Origin: Vicinamibacterales bacterium
Lineage (GTDB): Bacteria > Acidobacteriota > Vicinamibacteria > Vicinamibacterales > SCN-69-37
DNA length: 32,467 nt
Assembly: GCA_030827135.1 (NCBI GenBank)
Contig: JAURFE010000010.1
Span: forward strand, 1-32,467
Direction: 5' to 3'
A program made the translations under genes and the position numbers. Below the pieces are notes generated by a model. The model saw nothing but the letters and a program-made list of their open reading frames with translations. It had not been told where the DNA came from and searched no databases. Shown in pieces: positions 18,751-26,668 of the stretch (positions are counted from its first letter, which is position 1; every line of letters begins with the position of its first letter).

Positions 18751-19686
18751 ATGTCCACTTCCGCAGCCATCGCCGTCAACGGCGTTTCCAAACGTTTCGG
18801 CGAGCACCAGGCCGTCAATAACGTCTCGATCGAGGTTCCGTCCGGGTCCATCTACGGATTCATCGGACCCAACGGGTCCGGAAAAACCACCACGATCCGC
18901 ATGATCATGAACATCCTGGTGCCTGATGCCGGCTCGATCCATGTGCTGGGGAAGGCGAGCGCGGCCGAGGTCCGGGATGACGTGGGCTACCTGCCGGAAG
19001 AACGCGGTCTCTACAAGAAGATGACGGTGCGCCGCGTCCTGCGCTACTACGGGCAACTCAAAGGCAAGGCCGCGCACGAGGTGGACACGGGCATGAAGGA
19101 ATGGCTCGGCCGGCTCCAACTGACCGACTGGATGGACAAACGCGTCGAACAACTCTCCAAAGGCATGGCGCAAAAAGTCCAGTTCATTGCGGCCGTCGTC
19201 TCCCAACCCAGGCTGCTGATTCTTGATGAGCCGTTTTCGGGCCTGGACCCGGTGAATGCGGAGGCGTTGAAGGACGCCGTGCTGGAGATGCGGCGCCGTG
19301 GCACGACCATCGTGTTTTCGACACACGATATGAGCGCGGCTGAACGCCTGTGTGAACGTATCTTCATGATCTTCAGAGGGAACAAGGTGCTCGACGGCAC
19401 GCTCGACGACATCCAGGCGGAATACGGCCACGATACCGCCCGCGTCCGGGTGAGCGGCGGGGTGTCGATGCTGCAGGGGCTCCCCGCCGTTGACGCGATC
19501 AACGACCACGGCAACTATCAGGACGTGCGGCTCAAGGGAAACCCGCAGGCATTCCTCCAGGCGCTCGTGCAAAAAACCGACGTCCAGCAGTTCGAGATTC
19601 GTCGGCCATCGCTGCACGACATCTTCGTGAGAATTGCGCGGCCCACCGCGGATGACCTGCGCGCCAATGAAGGAGGTGCACAGTGA
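18751..19686 (+). CDS. ABC transporter ATP-binding protein (ABC-2 exporter type)
   Basis: A 311-residue ATPase energising the permease encoded next. Motifs: Walker A GPNGSGKT (39-46), signature LSKGM (135-139), Walker B LLILDE (155-160) with FSGLDP, and the switch histidine in STHD near residue 191. A C-terminal extension after residue ~215 is typical of NatA/DrrA-like subunits of ABC-2 exporters. The ATG at 18751 is preferred over an in-frame ATG 150 nt upstream because a GGAG lies 5 nt before it, homology-type sequence begins there, and the longer form would run over the CRP-type palindrome. The substrate cannot be inferred. Confidence 0.93.
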   Translation: MSTSAAIAVNGVSKRFGEHQAVNNVSIEVPSGSIYGFIGPNGSGKTTTIRMIMNILVPDAGSIHVLGKASAAEVRDDVGYLPEERGLYKKMTVRRVLRYYGQLKGKAAHEVDTGMKEWLGRLQLTDWMDKRVEQLSKGMAQKVQFIAAVVSQPRLLILDEPFSGLDPVNAEALKDAVLEMRRRGTTIVFSTHDMSAAERLCERIFMIFRGNKVLDGTLDDIQAEYGHDTARVRVSGGVSMLQGLPAVDAINDHGNYQDVRLKGNPQAFLQALVQKTDVQQFEIRRPSLHDIFVRIARPTADDLRANEGGAQ

Positions 19687-20981
19687 GCCGCATCTTCACC
19701 ATCGCGCAGTCCGAATTCCTGACCCTGGTGAAGACTAAAGCCTTCATCATCGGCATCCTGTTGATGCCGGTTCTGATGGTCGGGTTCTTCTTCTTCATGG
19801 CCTACGCCGAACGGCATGTTGACGTCGAGCGCCGGCCGTTTGCCGTGATCGATCACACCGGCGTGTTATTTGACGCGCTCAAGACGGCCGCCGACGCACG
19901 CAATGCCGACAACGTCGAGAACGGCACGCGCACCGGGCCGGAATTTGTCGCCTCGCCGGTGGACGCCACCGGACGATCGAGTGACGACCTGAAGGTGGAA
20001 CTGTCGGGTCGTGTGCGCAGCAAGGATCTTTTTGCATTTGTGGAGATCCCCGCCGAGGTGCTGACAGCCACGGGCGGCGACGTGCCTGCCATCCGGTACT
20101 ACTCGGAAAGCACGTCGTACGAACCGTTGCCCAACTGGCTCCGCACGACACTGAACGACGAGATTACCAAGCGGCGCTTTGACGCGGCGGGGATCGATCA
20201 GGCCCTGATCACGCGGCTGAACACGCGCACGCCGCTGTCGACGTTCGGCCTGATGGAACAGGCGGCGGACGGCACGGTCACGGAAGCGCAGGAAGTGGAC
20301 GCGCTGGCGCGCATGGCCATGCCGATGTTCTTCCTGGTGCTGATGTTCATGTCGGTCATGACCGCAGGCCAGCATCTGCTCAACGCGATCATCGAAGAAA
20401 AAATGAGCAAGATCGCGGAAGTGCTGCTGGGATCAGTCACGCCGTTTCAATTGCTCGCCGGAAAACTGCTCGGCACGGTCGCCGTCTCCCTCACACTGAG
20501 CTGCGTGTATCTGGCCGGCGGCATCTACGCGTTGTTTGCGAGCGGGCGCTGGGATCTGCTCGACCCGGCGCTGATCGCATGGTTCGTGATGTTCATGGTG
20601 TGTGCGGCCCTGCTCTACGGCTCGGTCTTCCTGGCGCTGGGATCGGCGTGTTCCGACCTCAAGGACGCACAAAGCATGATGCAGCCGGCGATGATCCTGA
20701 TCATGCTCGCCTACCTCGGATCATTCATCGTGATCCAGAACCCCGACTCGAGCATTGCGATCGGCATGTCGTTTTTTCCGACACTGACGCCATTCGCCAT
20801 GTTGCTGAGAATGGCCATGCCGCCGGGACCGCCGATGTGGCATGTCCTCGTGGCCGTGATCGGCCTGGTCACCACCACGGGATTCTGCGTGTGGGCCGCC
20901 TCCCGCATTTTCCGCGTGGGCATCCTCATGCAGGGCAAGGCCCCGACGCTGCCGGAACTGGTGAAGTGGATTGGCAAGTAG
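19683..20981 (+). CDS. ABC-2 type permease (NatB-like)
   Basis: A 432-residue permease partner of the preceding ATPase. It has one TM helix near the N-terminus (about residues 21-39), a large extracytoplasmic domain (about 40-210), then a cluster of five or six TM helices. This is the topology of NatB-like ABC-2 permeases. The block NAIIEEKMSKIAEVLLGSVTP after the first helix of the cluster is a common cytoplasmic coupling element in this group. The start is GTG at 19683, overlapping the ATPase stop (GTGA) and preceded by a strong AAGGAGGTG at 19670-19678. The two genes form a complete exporter; the substrate is unknown. Confidence 0.92.
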   Translation: MSRIFTIAQSEFLTLVKTKAFIIGILLMPVLMVGFFFFMAYAERHVDVERRPFAVIDHTGVLFDALKTAADARNADNVENGTRTGPEFVASPVDATGRSSDDLKVELSGRVRSKDLFAFVEIPAEVLTATGGDVPAIRYYSESTSYEPLPNWLRTTLNDEITKRRFDAAGIDQALITRLNTRTPLSTFGLMEQAADGTVTEAQEVDALARMAMPMFFLVLMFMSVMTAGQHLLNAIIEEKMSKIAEVLLGSVTPFQLLAGKLLGTVAVSLTLSCVYLAGGIYALFASGRWDLLDPALIAWFVMFMVCAALLYGSVFLALGSACSDLKDAQSMMQPAMILIMLAYLGSFIVIQNPDSSIAIGMSFFPTLTPFAMLLRMAMPPGPPMWHVLVAVIGLVTTTGFCVWAASRIFRVGILMQGKAPTLPELVKWIGK

Positions 20982-21013
20982 TTGGGCTGCTGGGTGACTG
21001 GGCGGATGGGTAC

Positions 21014-21040
21014 GTAGGGCGCGCTGAACTTGAGCGCGCC
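21014..21040 (+). repeat. REP-like palindrome, copy 2
   Basis: GTAG head (21014-21017), arm GGCGCGCT (21018-21025), loop GAACTTG, arm AGCGCGCC (21033-21040), then AA. This copy is in the gap between the ABC permease and the M61 gene. Its TAG is not the stop of an intact gene. It is preceded by GGGCGGATGGG, similar to the tandem repeat at 441-480. Confidence 0.8.
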
Positions 21041-21043
21041 AAA

Positions 21044-21063
21044 CAGGTTGGATCAGGTTGGAT
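21044..21063 (+). repeat. two tandem copies of CAGGTTGGAT
   Basis: A 10-bp unit is repeated twice without interruption immediately after REP copy 2 and directly before the ribosome binding site (GAGGTGA, 21064-21070) of the M61 peptidase. It may be a duplication scar or a spacing element; no function is evident. Confidence 0.6.
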
Positions 21064-21074
21064 GAGGTGAAGCG

Positions 21075-22991
21075 ATGAGACGGATAGCGACGATTCTGTG
21101 TGGTCTGGTGATGATGACGGTGTACGCGTCGGGCGCACCCAACTCCATTCAACCGGCGTCCGCGTCAGCGGTCTCCTATCGCGTCACCTTCCCTGAGCCC
21201 GAACACCACTGGATGCAGGTGGAAGTGACGTTCAGCGGTTTGGGAACGCGGCCGCTGCAGGCACGGATGAGCCGCTCGTCGCCGGGGCGCTATGCGGTGC
21301 ACGAGTTCGCGAAGAACATCTTTGCGTTTGAAGCGTTCAACGCCAAAGGCGTCGCGCTCAAGCCGACGCGGCCGACGCCGTATCAGTGGAACGTCGCCGG
21401 CCACGACGGCACCGTGCGCGTGGTCTACAAGATCTTCGGCGACCGAGGCGACGGCACCTATTTCGCCGTCGACAACACACACGCGCGCCTGAATATTCCG
21501 GCGTCGTTCCTGTGGGCCGTCGGTTTCGAGAGTCGTCCGATCCGCGTGACGTTTGTGCCGCCGACAGGCTCGAACTGGAAGATTGGGACACAACTCTTCC
21601 CCACCAACGATCCGGCGACGTTCACGGCACCGAACCTGCAGTACTTCATGGACAGTCCGACCGAATTGTCGAACTTCGGTCTGCGGTCGTTCGCCGTCAG
21701 GAACCCCGACGGCAAGACGTACGACATCCGCGTGGCCGCACATCACGACGGCTCCGACGCGGACCTGGACGCGCTGGCCAAGGACGTCGAGCGTGTCGTG
21801 CTCGAACAGGGCGCGGTCTTCGGAGAGTTTCCTGCCTTCGACACAGGGAACTACACGTTCCTGCTCGATTACACGCCGCACAGCGACGGCGACGGCATGG
21901 AGCATCGCAACTCCACCTTCACCAGCAGCCGCCTCTCGATTGCCAACCCGCAGCAGCGGCGGCAGGCGCTGGGCACCATCTCCCATGAGTTCTTCCACGC
22001 GTGGAATGTCGAGCGCATCCGGCCGGCTGACCTCGAGCCCTTCGACTTCACCGATGCCAATATCTCGTGCTGCCTCTGGCTGGCGGAGGGCTTCACGCAG
22101 TACTACGGCAACCTGCTCCTGATCCGCGCGGGCTTCACCCCGGTGTCCCAGGGGGGCATCGGCTTCGGCGGCACGATCAACGCGGTCGTCAACGGCTCCG
22201 GCCGGCTGGTGCGGTCGGCGGTCGAAATGAGCCAGCACGCGGCCTACACCGACGCAGCCGCGTCAATCGACAAGACCGACTTTGGCCGGTCCTTTATTTC
22301 CTACTACACCCATGGCGCGGCGGTAGCGCTCGCGCTCGATCTCTCGCTGCGCGAAATGTCCGACGGACAGATCACGCTGGACGACTACATGCGTCTGCTC
22401 TGGGTGACCTATGGGAAGCCGGCAAGTGCCATGTCGGGATTTGTGGCCCGTCCCTACACCCTGCGCGACCTGCGTACGCAGTTGGCGGTGTTGACTAAAA
22501 ACAAGGCCTTTGCCGACGAGTTCTTCGACAGGTACGTCGAAGGCCGCGAGGTCGTCAACTACGAGCGTTTGATGTTGCAGGCCGGATTTGTGGTGCGTCC
22601 GCGCGCGCCCGAAGCGGGATGGATTGGCAACGTGCAGGTCACACCGACCGAAGGCGGCGGGCTCACCATCAATCCGACGCAGGGCAACACCATTAATCCG
22701 ATCGCATTCGGGACACCGGCGTACGACGCCGGCCTCGAATACGGCGACGTCATCGTCACGATCGATGGACAGCCGGCCACGGTCGACGCCTTCGGCGCCA
22801 TGAGCCGCAAGAAGCCCGGTGAAACCACCTCGCTGACGCTGCGGCGTCGCGGGGGACAGACCGTGACAACCACGATCACGTTGAAACCAAATCCGGCGCT
22901 CGTCGTGATTGACGTGGAAGCTGCCGGCGCCGCGCTGACGGACATGCAGAAGGCATTCCGCGAAGCGTGGCTGGGCTCAAAGGTCAAGTAG
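21075..22991 (+). CDS. M61 family metallopeptidase with PDZ domain (glycyl aminopeptidase-like)
   Basis: A 638-residue secreted zinc peptidase. A signal peptide covers about residues 1-17 (MRRIATILCGLVMMTVY). An N-terminal beta domain with GRYAVHEFAKNIFAFEA precedes the gluzincin core. The zinc site is HEFFH (H304, E305, H308) followed by AWNVERIRP, with the third ligand E338 in WLAEGFTQYY; both blocks are diagnostic of M61. A PDZ domain occupies about residues 540-615 (FGTPAYDAGLEYGDVIVTIDGQ). M61 enzymes cleave N-terminal Gly or Ala peptides in the periplasm or outside the cell. A GAGGTGA lies 4 nt before the ATG. The next gene starts 10 nt downstream, so the two are probably co-transcribed. 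Confidence 0.95.
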   Translation: MRRIATILCGLVMMTVYASGAPNSIQPASASAVSYRVTFPEPEHHWMQVEVTFSGLGTRPLQARMSRSSPGRYAVHEFAKNIFAFEAFNAKGVALKPTRPTPYQWNVAGHDGTVRVVYKIFGDRGDGTYFAVDNTHARLNIPASFLWAVGFESRPIRVTFVPPTGSNWKIGTQLFPTNDPATFTAPNLQYFMDSPTELSNFGLRSFAVRNPDGKTYDIRVAAHHDGSDADLDALAKDVERVVLEQGAVFGEFPAFDTGNYTFLLDYTPHSDGDGMEHRNSTFTSSRLSIANPQQRRQALGTISHEFFHAWNVERIRPADLEPFDFTDANISCCLWLAEGFTQYYGNLLLIRAGFTPVSQGGIGFGGTINAVVNGSGRLVRSAVEMSQHAAYTDAAASIDKTDFGRSFISYYTHGAAVALALDLSLREMSDGQITLDDYMRLLWVTYGKPASAMSGFVARPYTLRDLRTQLAVLTKNKAFADEFFDRYVEGREVVNYERLMLQAGFVVRPRAPEAGWIGNVQVTPTEGGGLTINPTQGNTINPIAFGTPAYDAGLEYGDVIVTIDGQPATVDAFGAMSRKKPGETTSLTLRRRGGQTVTTTITLKPNPALVVIDVEAAGAALTDMQKAFREAWLGSKVK

Positions 22992-23001
22992 GAGACAGGT
23001 G

Positions 23002-24360
23002 ATGACGCGTGCACTGCTGACGACACTGGTTGCGACAACGATGATGGCCGCTGCGGCGGCCACCGCACCCGATGCGCGGCCTGGTGTGGATTGGCCGGGG
23101 TTCCGCGGCATTAATGGCGCCGGCATCGGCACAGGCAGCACTCCGACGACCTGGAACGTGCCCAAGGGCGAAGGCGTCGCGTGGTCAACACACCTGGATG
23201 GCCTTGGACACTCGAGCCCCGTCATCTGGGGTAACCAGCTGTGTGTCACCACCGCAAAAAGCGACAAGGGGGACGCCAGCATGAAGCTGGGCCTGTACGG
23301 CGACATCCGGTCGGTGGACGACGCCACCGAGCACACGTGGCGTCTGGTCTGTCTCGACAAACGTGACGGCAAGCTGATGTTTGACCGCGTCATCCACAAG
23401 GGCGTGCCGATCATCAAACGTCACACCAAGGCCACACACGCGAACTCGACGCTGGCCACCGACGGCACCAGCCTGGTCGCCATGCTCGGCTCCGAGGGCC
23501 TTTTCGCGTTTGACATGCGCGGCGATCTGAAGTGGAAGAAGGAATTCGGCGTGCTTGATTCCGGCTACTTCATGGCGCCGCAGGCCCAGTGGGGATTCGC
23601 AGCCTCGCCGGTCATCCACGGGGGCAAGGTCATCCTGCAGGCCGATGTGCAGAAGGATTCGTTCGTCGCGGCCTTCGACCTGGCAACAGGCAAAGAAATC
23701 TGGCGAACCCCTCGGCAGGATGTGCCCACCTGGAGCACGCCGGCGATTCACCGGATGGGTGGCCGCACACAGGTCATCGTCAACGGCTGGCGCCATATGG
23801 GCGCGTACGATTTCGAGACCGGCGCGGAGATCTGGAAGCTCAACAGCGCGGGCGGCGACATTCCGGTACCGGTGCCCGTGATTGGAGACGGCTTGATCTA
23901 CCTCACCTCGGCGCACGGCCCGGGCGCGCCGGTATTTGCTGTCAAGGATACGGCGAAGGGCGACATCTCCCTGGCGGCGGGAGTCACGTCCAGCGAGCAC
24001 GTGTCGTGGAGCCATCTGCGCGAAGGCGCCTACATGATCTCGCCGGTGCTGTACGACGGCCTGCTCTACGTGTCGAAGAACAACGGGGTGTTCAGCGTGT
24101 TCGACGCTGAGTCCGGCGAGAAGGTCTACCAGCAGCGGTTGGGCACCGGCACCACAGGCTTCACGTCGTCACTCGTTGCCGCGGACGGCAAGATCTACTT
24201 CAGCAGCGAAGACGGTGACGTGTTTGTTGTGAAGGCCGGCCGCACGTACGAACTGCTGGCCACCAACCCGCTGGGCGCCTACTCCATGGCGACGCCGGCC
24301 ATCTCCGAAGGGCGGATCTACTTCCGCACAGGAACGGGGATCGTCGCGATTAGAAAGTAA
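23002..24360 (+). CDS. secreted PQQ-like beta-propeller repeat protein (second of two)
   Basis: A 452-residue protein from the ATG at 23002. That start is preferred over the GTG one codon upstream because a GGAG at 22991-22994 then sits 7 nt away. The signal peptide covers about residues 1-20. The mature part opens with DWPGFRGINGAG, equivalent to QWRGPSGQG in the gene at 4718-5995. Repeated blade signatures follow: AFDLATGKEIWR, AYDFETGAEIWK and VFDAESGEKVYQ. No quinoprotein catalytic features are visible. It probably shares a transcript with M61. Its 3' end overlaps the convergent Omp85 gene by 11 nt. Confidence 0.87.
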   Translation: MTRALLTTLVATTMMAAAAATAPDARPGVDWPGFRGINGAGIGTGSTPTTWNVPKGEGVAWSTHLDGLGHSSPVIWGNQLCVTTAKSDKGDASMKLGLYGDIRSVDDATEHTWRLVCLDKRDGKLMFDRVIHKGVPIIKRHTKATHANSTLATDGTSLVAMLGSEGLFAFDMRGDLKWKKEFGVLDSGYFMAPQAQWGFAASPVIHGGKVILQADVQKDSFVAAFDLATGKEIWRTPRQDVPTWSTPAIHRMGGRTQVIVNGWRHMGAYDFETGAEIWKLNSAGGDIPVPVPVIGDGLIYLTSAHGPGAPVFAVKDTAKGDISLAAGVTSSEHVSWSHLREGAYMISPVLYDGLLYVSKNNGVFSVFDAESGEKVYQQRLGTGTTGFTSSLVAADGKIYFSSEDGDVFVVKAGRTYELLATNPLGAYSMATPAISEGRIYFRTGTGIVAIRK

Positions 24361-25612
24361 ATCCGCCGCCGAAGTTCACGCGCGTCTTTCCGCCACGTGC
24401 GTGAGCCACTGAGAAGCTCAGCTTGAAGCCGGTCGCGGTGAACCAGAGACTGCCGCCGATACCGGTGTGCCGGGCCTGATCGTTGAACTTCATGCCGTGG
24501 TCGTAGGCGACGCCGGTGTCGGCAAACGCGCTGATCCCCAGTTTGCCCACACTCATCGGTGACGTCAGCGGCACCAGCAATTCTGCAGATCCGGTGACGA
24601 CGATGTCGCCGTGGAAACGCCCGGCCTCAAACCCGCGCAGGTTCGACCAGCCGCCGAGGAGCGGCTGAAGGTATCGCGGCAGGGCGCCGTCAGCCCCTTC
24701 GCGGGTGACCCGGACCGCGAGAACTGATTCGCGAATCACACCCAGATAACCGCGCCCATCAAGGCGAGTTCTATGGATGCGGTGCCCTTCCTTGAACGCC
24801 AGCAGGTCGTAAGCCGCCGACAACCAGACGGCGTTGCGCGGATACCCGGGATCGAGACGCGTATCAAACGCCACGTCGGCCCCGAACGTCCCGAAGCCAT
24901 GCGTGACGGCGTCGAACTCGACCGAGTCCCACGCGGCCGTGGCACCCACTCGCAGCGAGCCCTCGGTGCGTTCTGCGCGCACCCACGCCTTTTTGCGATC
25001 ATCGTTGATGCTGAATGCGGGATTCCTTTTCCGCTGCACGGCGCCTCCGGCCTCAACTCGCGAGACAGGGCCGCCGTCAAAGTTCTTCTCGAGAATCACC
25101 GCGGCGCGTTTGGTGCCGCCCCACGACAGGGGGGCCGACAACCGACTGCGCGCTCCGAGGACATCCGCCAACGACGTCGTAAGACCGTAGGTCAGGCCGT
25201 AACCGTCTTCCCCATTGAGGATCGGCAGATACATCAGGTTGTCGGTCCACCCACGTCGCACCACCCGCGCGACTTCTTCGCCGCCGGGCATCCGCTCAAA
25301 CTCCACACGCGCAGCGCCGTCGTTGATGATGATGACAAGGGTGATCTGGGTCGGATCGGCGATCGACGCAAATCGCTTGAGCACCTCGACGCCCTCGAAC
25401 CTCCCGCTGTCCTTCAAGCGCTTCTCGACATCGCGTAGTGTCGACGCCGTAAACGGCGACCCGGTCGTCACGTCCGCCACCTTGAGGACGTCTTCAGTCG
25501 GGGTCACGTGGTTGCCGTGCACCCGGATCTCGGCGATGACCTCGCCCTGCGCCTGAGACGCAGACGCGGGGGCCGACGCCAGGGCGATCAGTAGAACCAG
25601 TGCCGCAACCAT
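24350..25612 (-). CDS. Omp85/BamA-like outer membrane protein with one POTRA domain
   Basis: A 420-residue outer membrane protein. A signal peptide (about residues 1-19) is followed by a single POTRA-like domain (about residues 24-97): IAEIRVHGNHVTPTEDVL, then LRDVEKRLKDSGRFEGVEV. The rest is a beta barrel of alternating hydrophobic strands ending in a terminal phenylalanine (GGGFTF), the usual outer-membrane sorting signature. The internal LLGGWSNLRGFEAGRFHGD contains the RGF-type loop motif of the Omp85 superfamily. With one POTRA it is much shorter than BamA (about 800 residues), resembling 'BamA/TamA family' or patatin-associated barrels. It directly abuts the upstream gene, so the two form a unit. 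Its client is unknown. Confidence 0.85.
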   Translation of the reverse strand: MVAALVLLIALASAPASASQAQGEVIAEIRVHGNHVTPTEDVLKVADVTTGSPFTASTLRDVEKRLKDSGRFEGVEVLKRFASIADPTQITLVIIINDGAARVEFERMPGGEEVARVVRRGWTDNLMYLPILNGEDGYGLTYGLTTSLADVLGARSRLSAPLSWGGTKRAAVILEKNFDGGPVSRVEAGGAVQRKRNPAFSINDDRKKAWVRAERTEGSLRVGATAAWDSVEFDAVTHGFGTFGADVAFDTRLDPGYPRNAVWLSAAYDLLAFKEGHRIHRTRLDGRGYLGVIRESVLAVRVTREGADGALPRYLQPLLGGWSNLRGFEAGRFHGDIVVTGSAELLVPLTSPMSVGKLGISAFADTGVAYDHGMKFNDQARHTGIGGSLWFTATGFKLSFSVAHARGGKTRVNFGGGFTF

Positions 25613-26581
25613 CTACTTGATCCTCGCGGTGGCGGTGGCCAGCTTGTAGTTGTCGTACGTAATGCGATACCGCGCGTCGAATTCCCCGATCGCGAGCATC
25701 ATCGAAAAGTACATCTCGATGTTCTTCGGCAGCCAGACATCGGGAAACGGCTGGTGCATCATCATCGAGGCCTTCGCGTCGGTGAGCCTGACCAGCCACG
25801 CGCCTGGCAGGAAGTCGAGGTTGACGTTGTTGAAGTCATATTTCACGATCTGATGCGTCGCCGGCTCGATCCACAACGTCACGATCGACACCTTGTTCAG
25901 CATCTTCTCGAGTTCGGCTTCGTAGTTGTCCTCCTTGCGTTTGATGTCCATGTCGCGCCGGTGCTGGCGTGAGTTCTGTTCCTGGGAAAACAACATGGCC
26001 GGGTAGTGCTCGACCTTCAGTAACTCCCGGCCGTCGATGGTCTCTCGCCCAACAAGCGCGTACTTGCCTTCCTCAAACTTGAACTTCAGGAAATACGCGG
26101 AGGAGATGAACTGCGGTTCGCGGGTCTGGCGAATCAGACCCTGGGTGTCGGCGGGCTCACCGGGTTCGACGGCAGCGGCCCGCTCCGGTGGCGCTTCGCC
26201 CGGTTTTTCCGCTGCGCGCAGACGCGCGTCACGACGTTTTTCAGACTGCAGAAAGCGGTCCTCGTAGCGACGCCGATCCTCCTCGCTCAAGGTGACGCCG
26301 TTGAACCTGACAGGGCTCCGCACAAAAAAGCCGTCGCGCAGATACCATGTGTAGTCACGACGCTCGCCCCAGATCGGCAACTTGCCGGGGCCTCGGAGCT
26401 CCATCTGTTCGCGCTCATCCAACACGTATTGCTGAAACTTCTTCCAGTTGTCGTCACGCCGCGCGATGACTTTCTGCATGAACGCGTCCAGGTCACCCTG
26501 CGCCTCGTCGCTCACGGCCATCACCGACCCCGCCGTCAGCGCCAGCAACACCGCCACCGTTCCGCACTTGATCCTTGTCAT
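25613..26581 (-). CDS. secreted protein of unknown function, LolA-like fold suspected
   Basis: A 322-residue protein with a clear signal peptide (residues 1-22, ending SVMA). Residues 25-60 are helical and charged. A Glu/Arg/Ala-rich segment around 105-150 is probably a coiled or disordered linker. The C-terminal half alternates short strands: YALVGRETIDGRELLKVEHYP, IVTLWIEPATHQIVKYDF, then PFPDVWLPKNIEMYF. This strand pattern resembles the half-barrel of lipoprotein-sorting (LolA/LolB-like) proteins, which is only an inference. Its stop is adjacent to the start of the Omp85-like gene, suggesting a periplasmic partner for that barrel. A GAGGAC lies 3 nt before the ATG. Confidence 0.7.
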   Translation of the reverse strand: MTRIKCGTVAVLLALTAGSVMAVSDEAQGDLDAFMQKVIARRDDNWKKFQQYVLDEREQMELRGPGKLPIWGERRDYTWYLRDGFFVRSPVRFNGVTLSEEDRRRYEDRFLQSEKRRDARLRAAEKPGEAPPERAAAVEPGEPADTQGLIRQTREPQFISSAYFLKFKFEEGKYALVGRETIDGRELLKVEHYPAMLFSQEQNSRQHRRDMDIKRKEDNYEAELEKMLNKVSIVTLWIEPATHQIVKYDFNNVNLDFLPGAWLVRLTDAKASMMMHQPFPDVWLPKNIEMYFSMMLAIGEFDARYRITYDNYKLATATARIK

Positions 26582-26668
26582 GACGTCCTCACCACCCCCG
26601 GCATCGTCAGGCCAACCCTATCAGACGGTCAACGGGGGTGTTCGGTTGCGGCATAATCGAACCATCAG

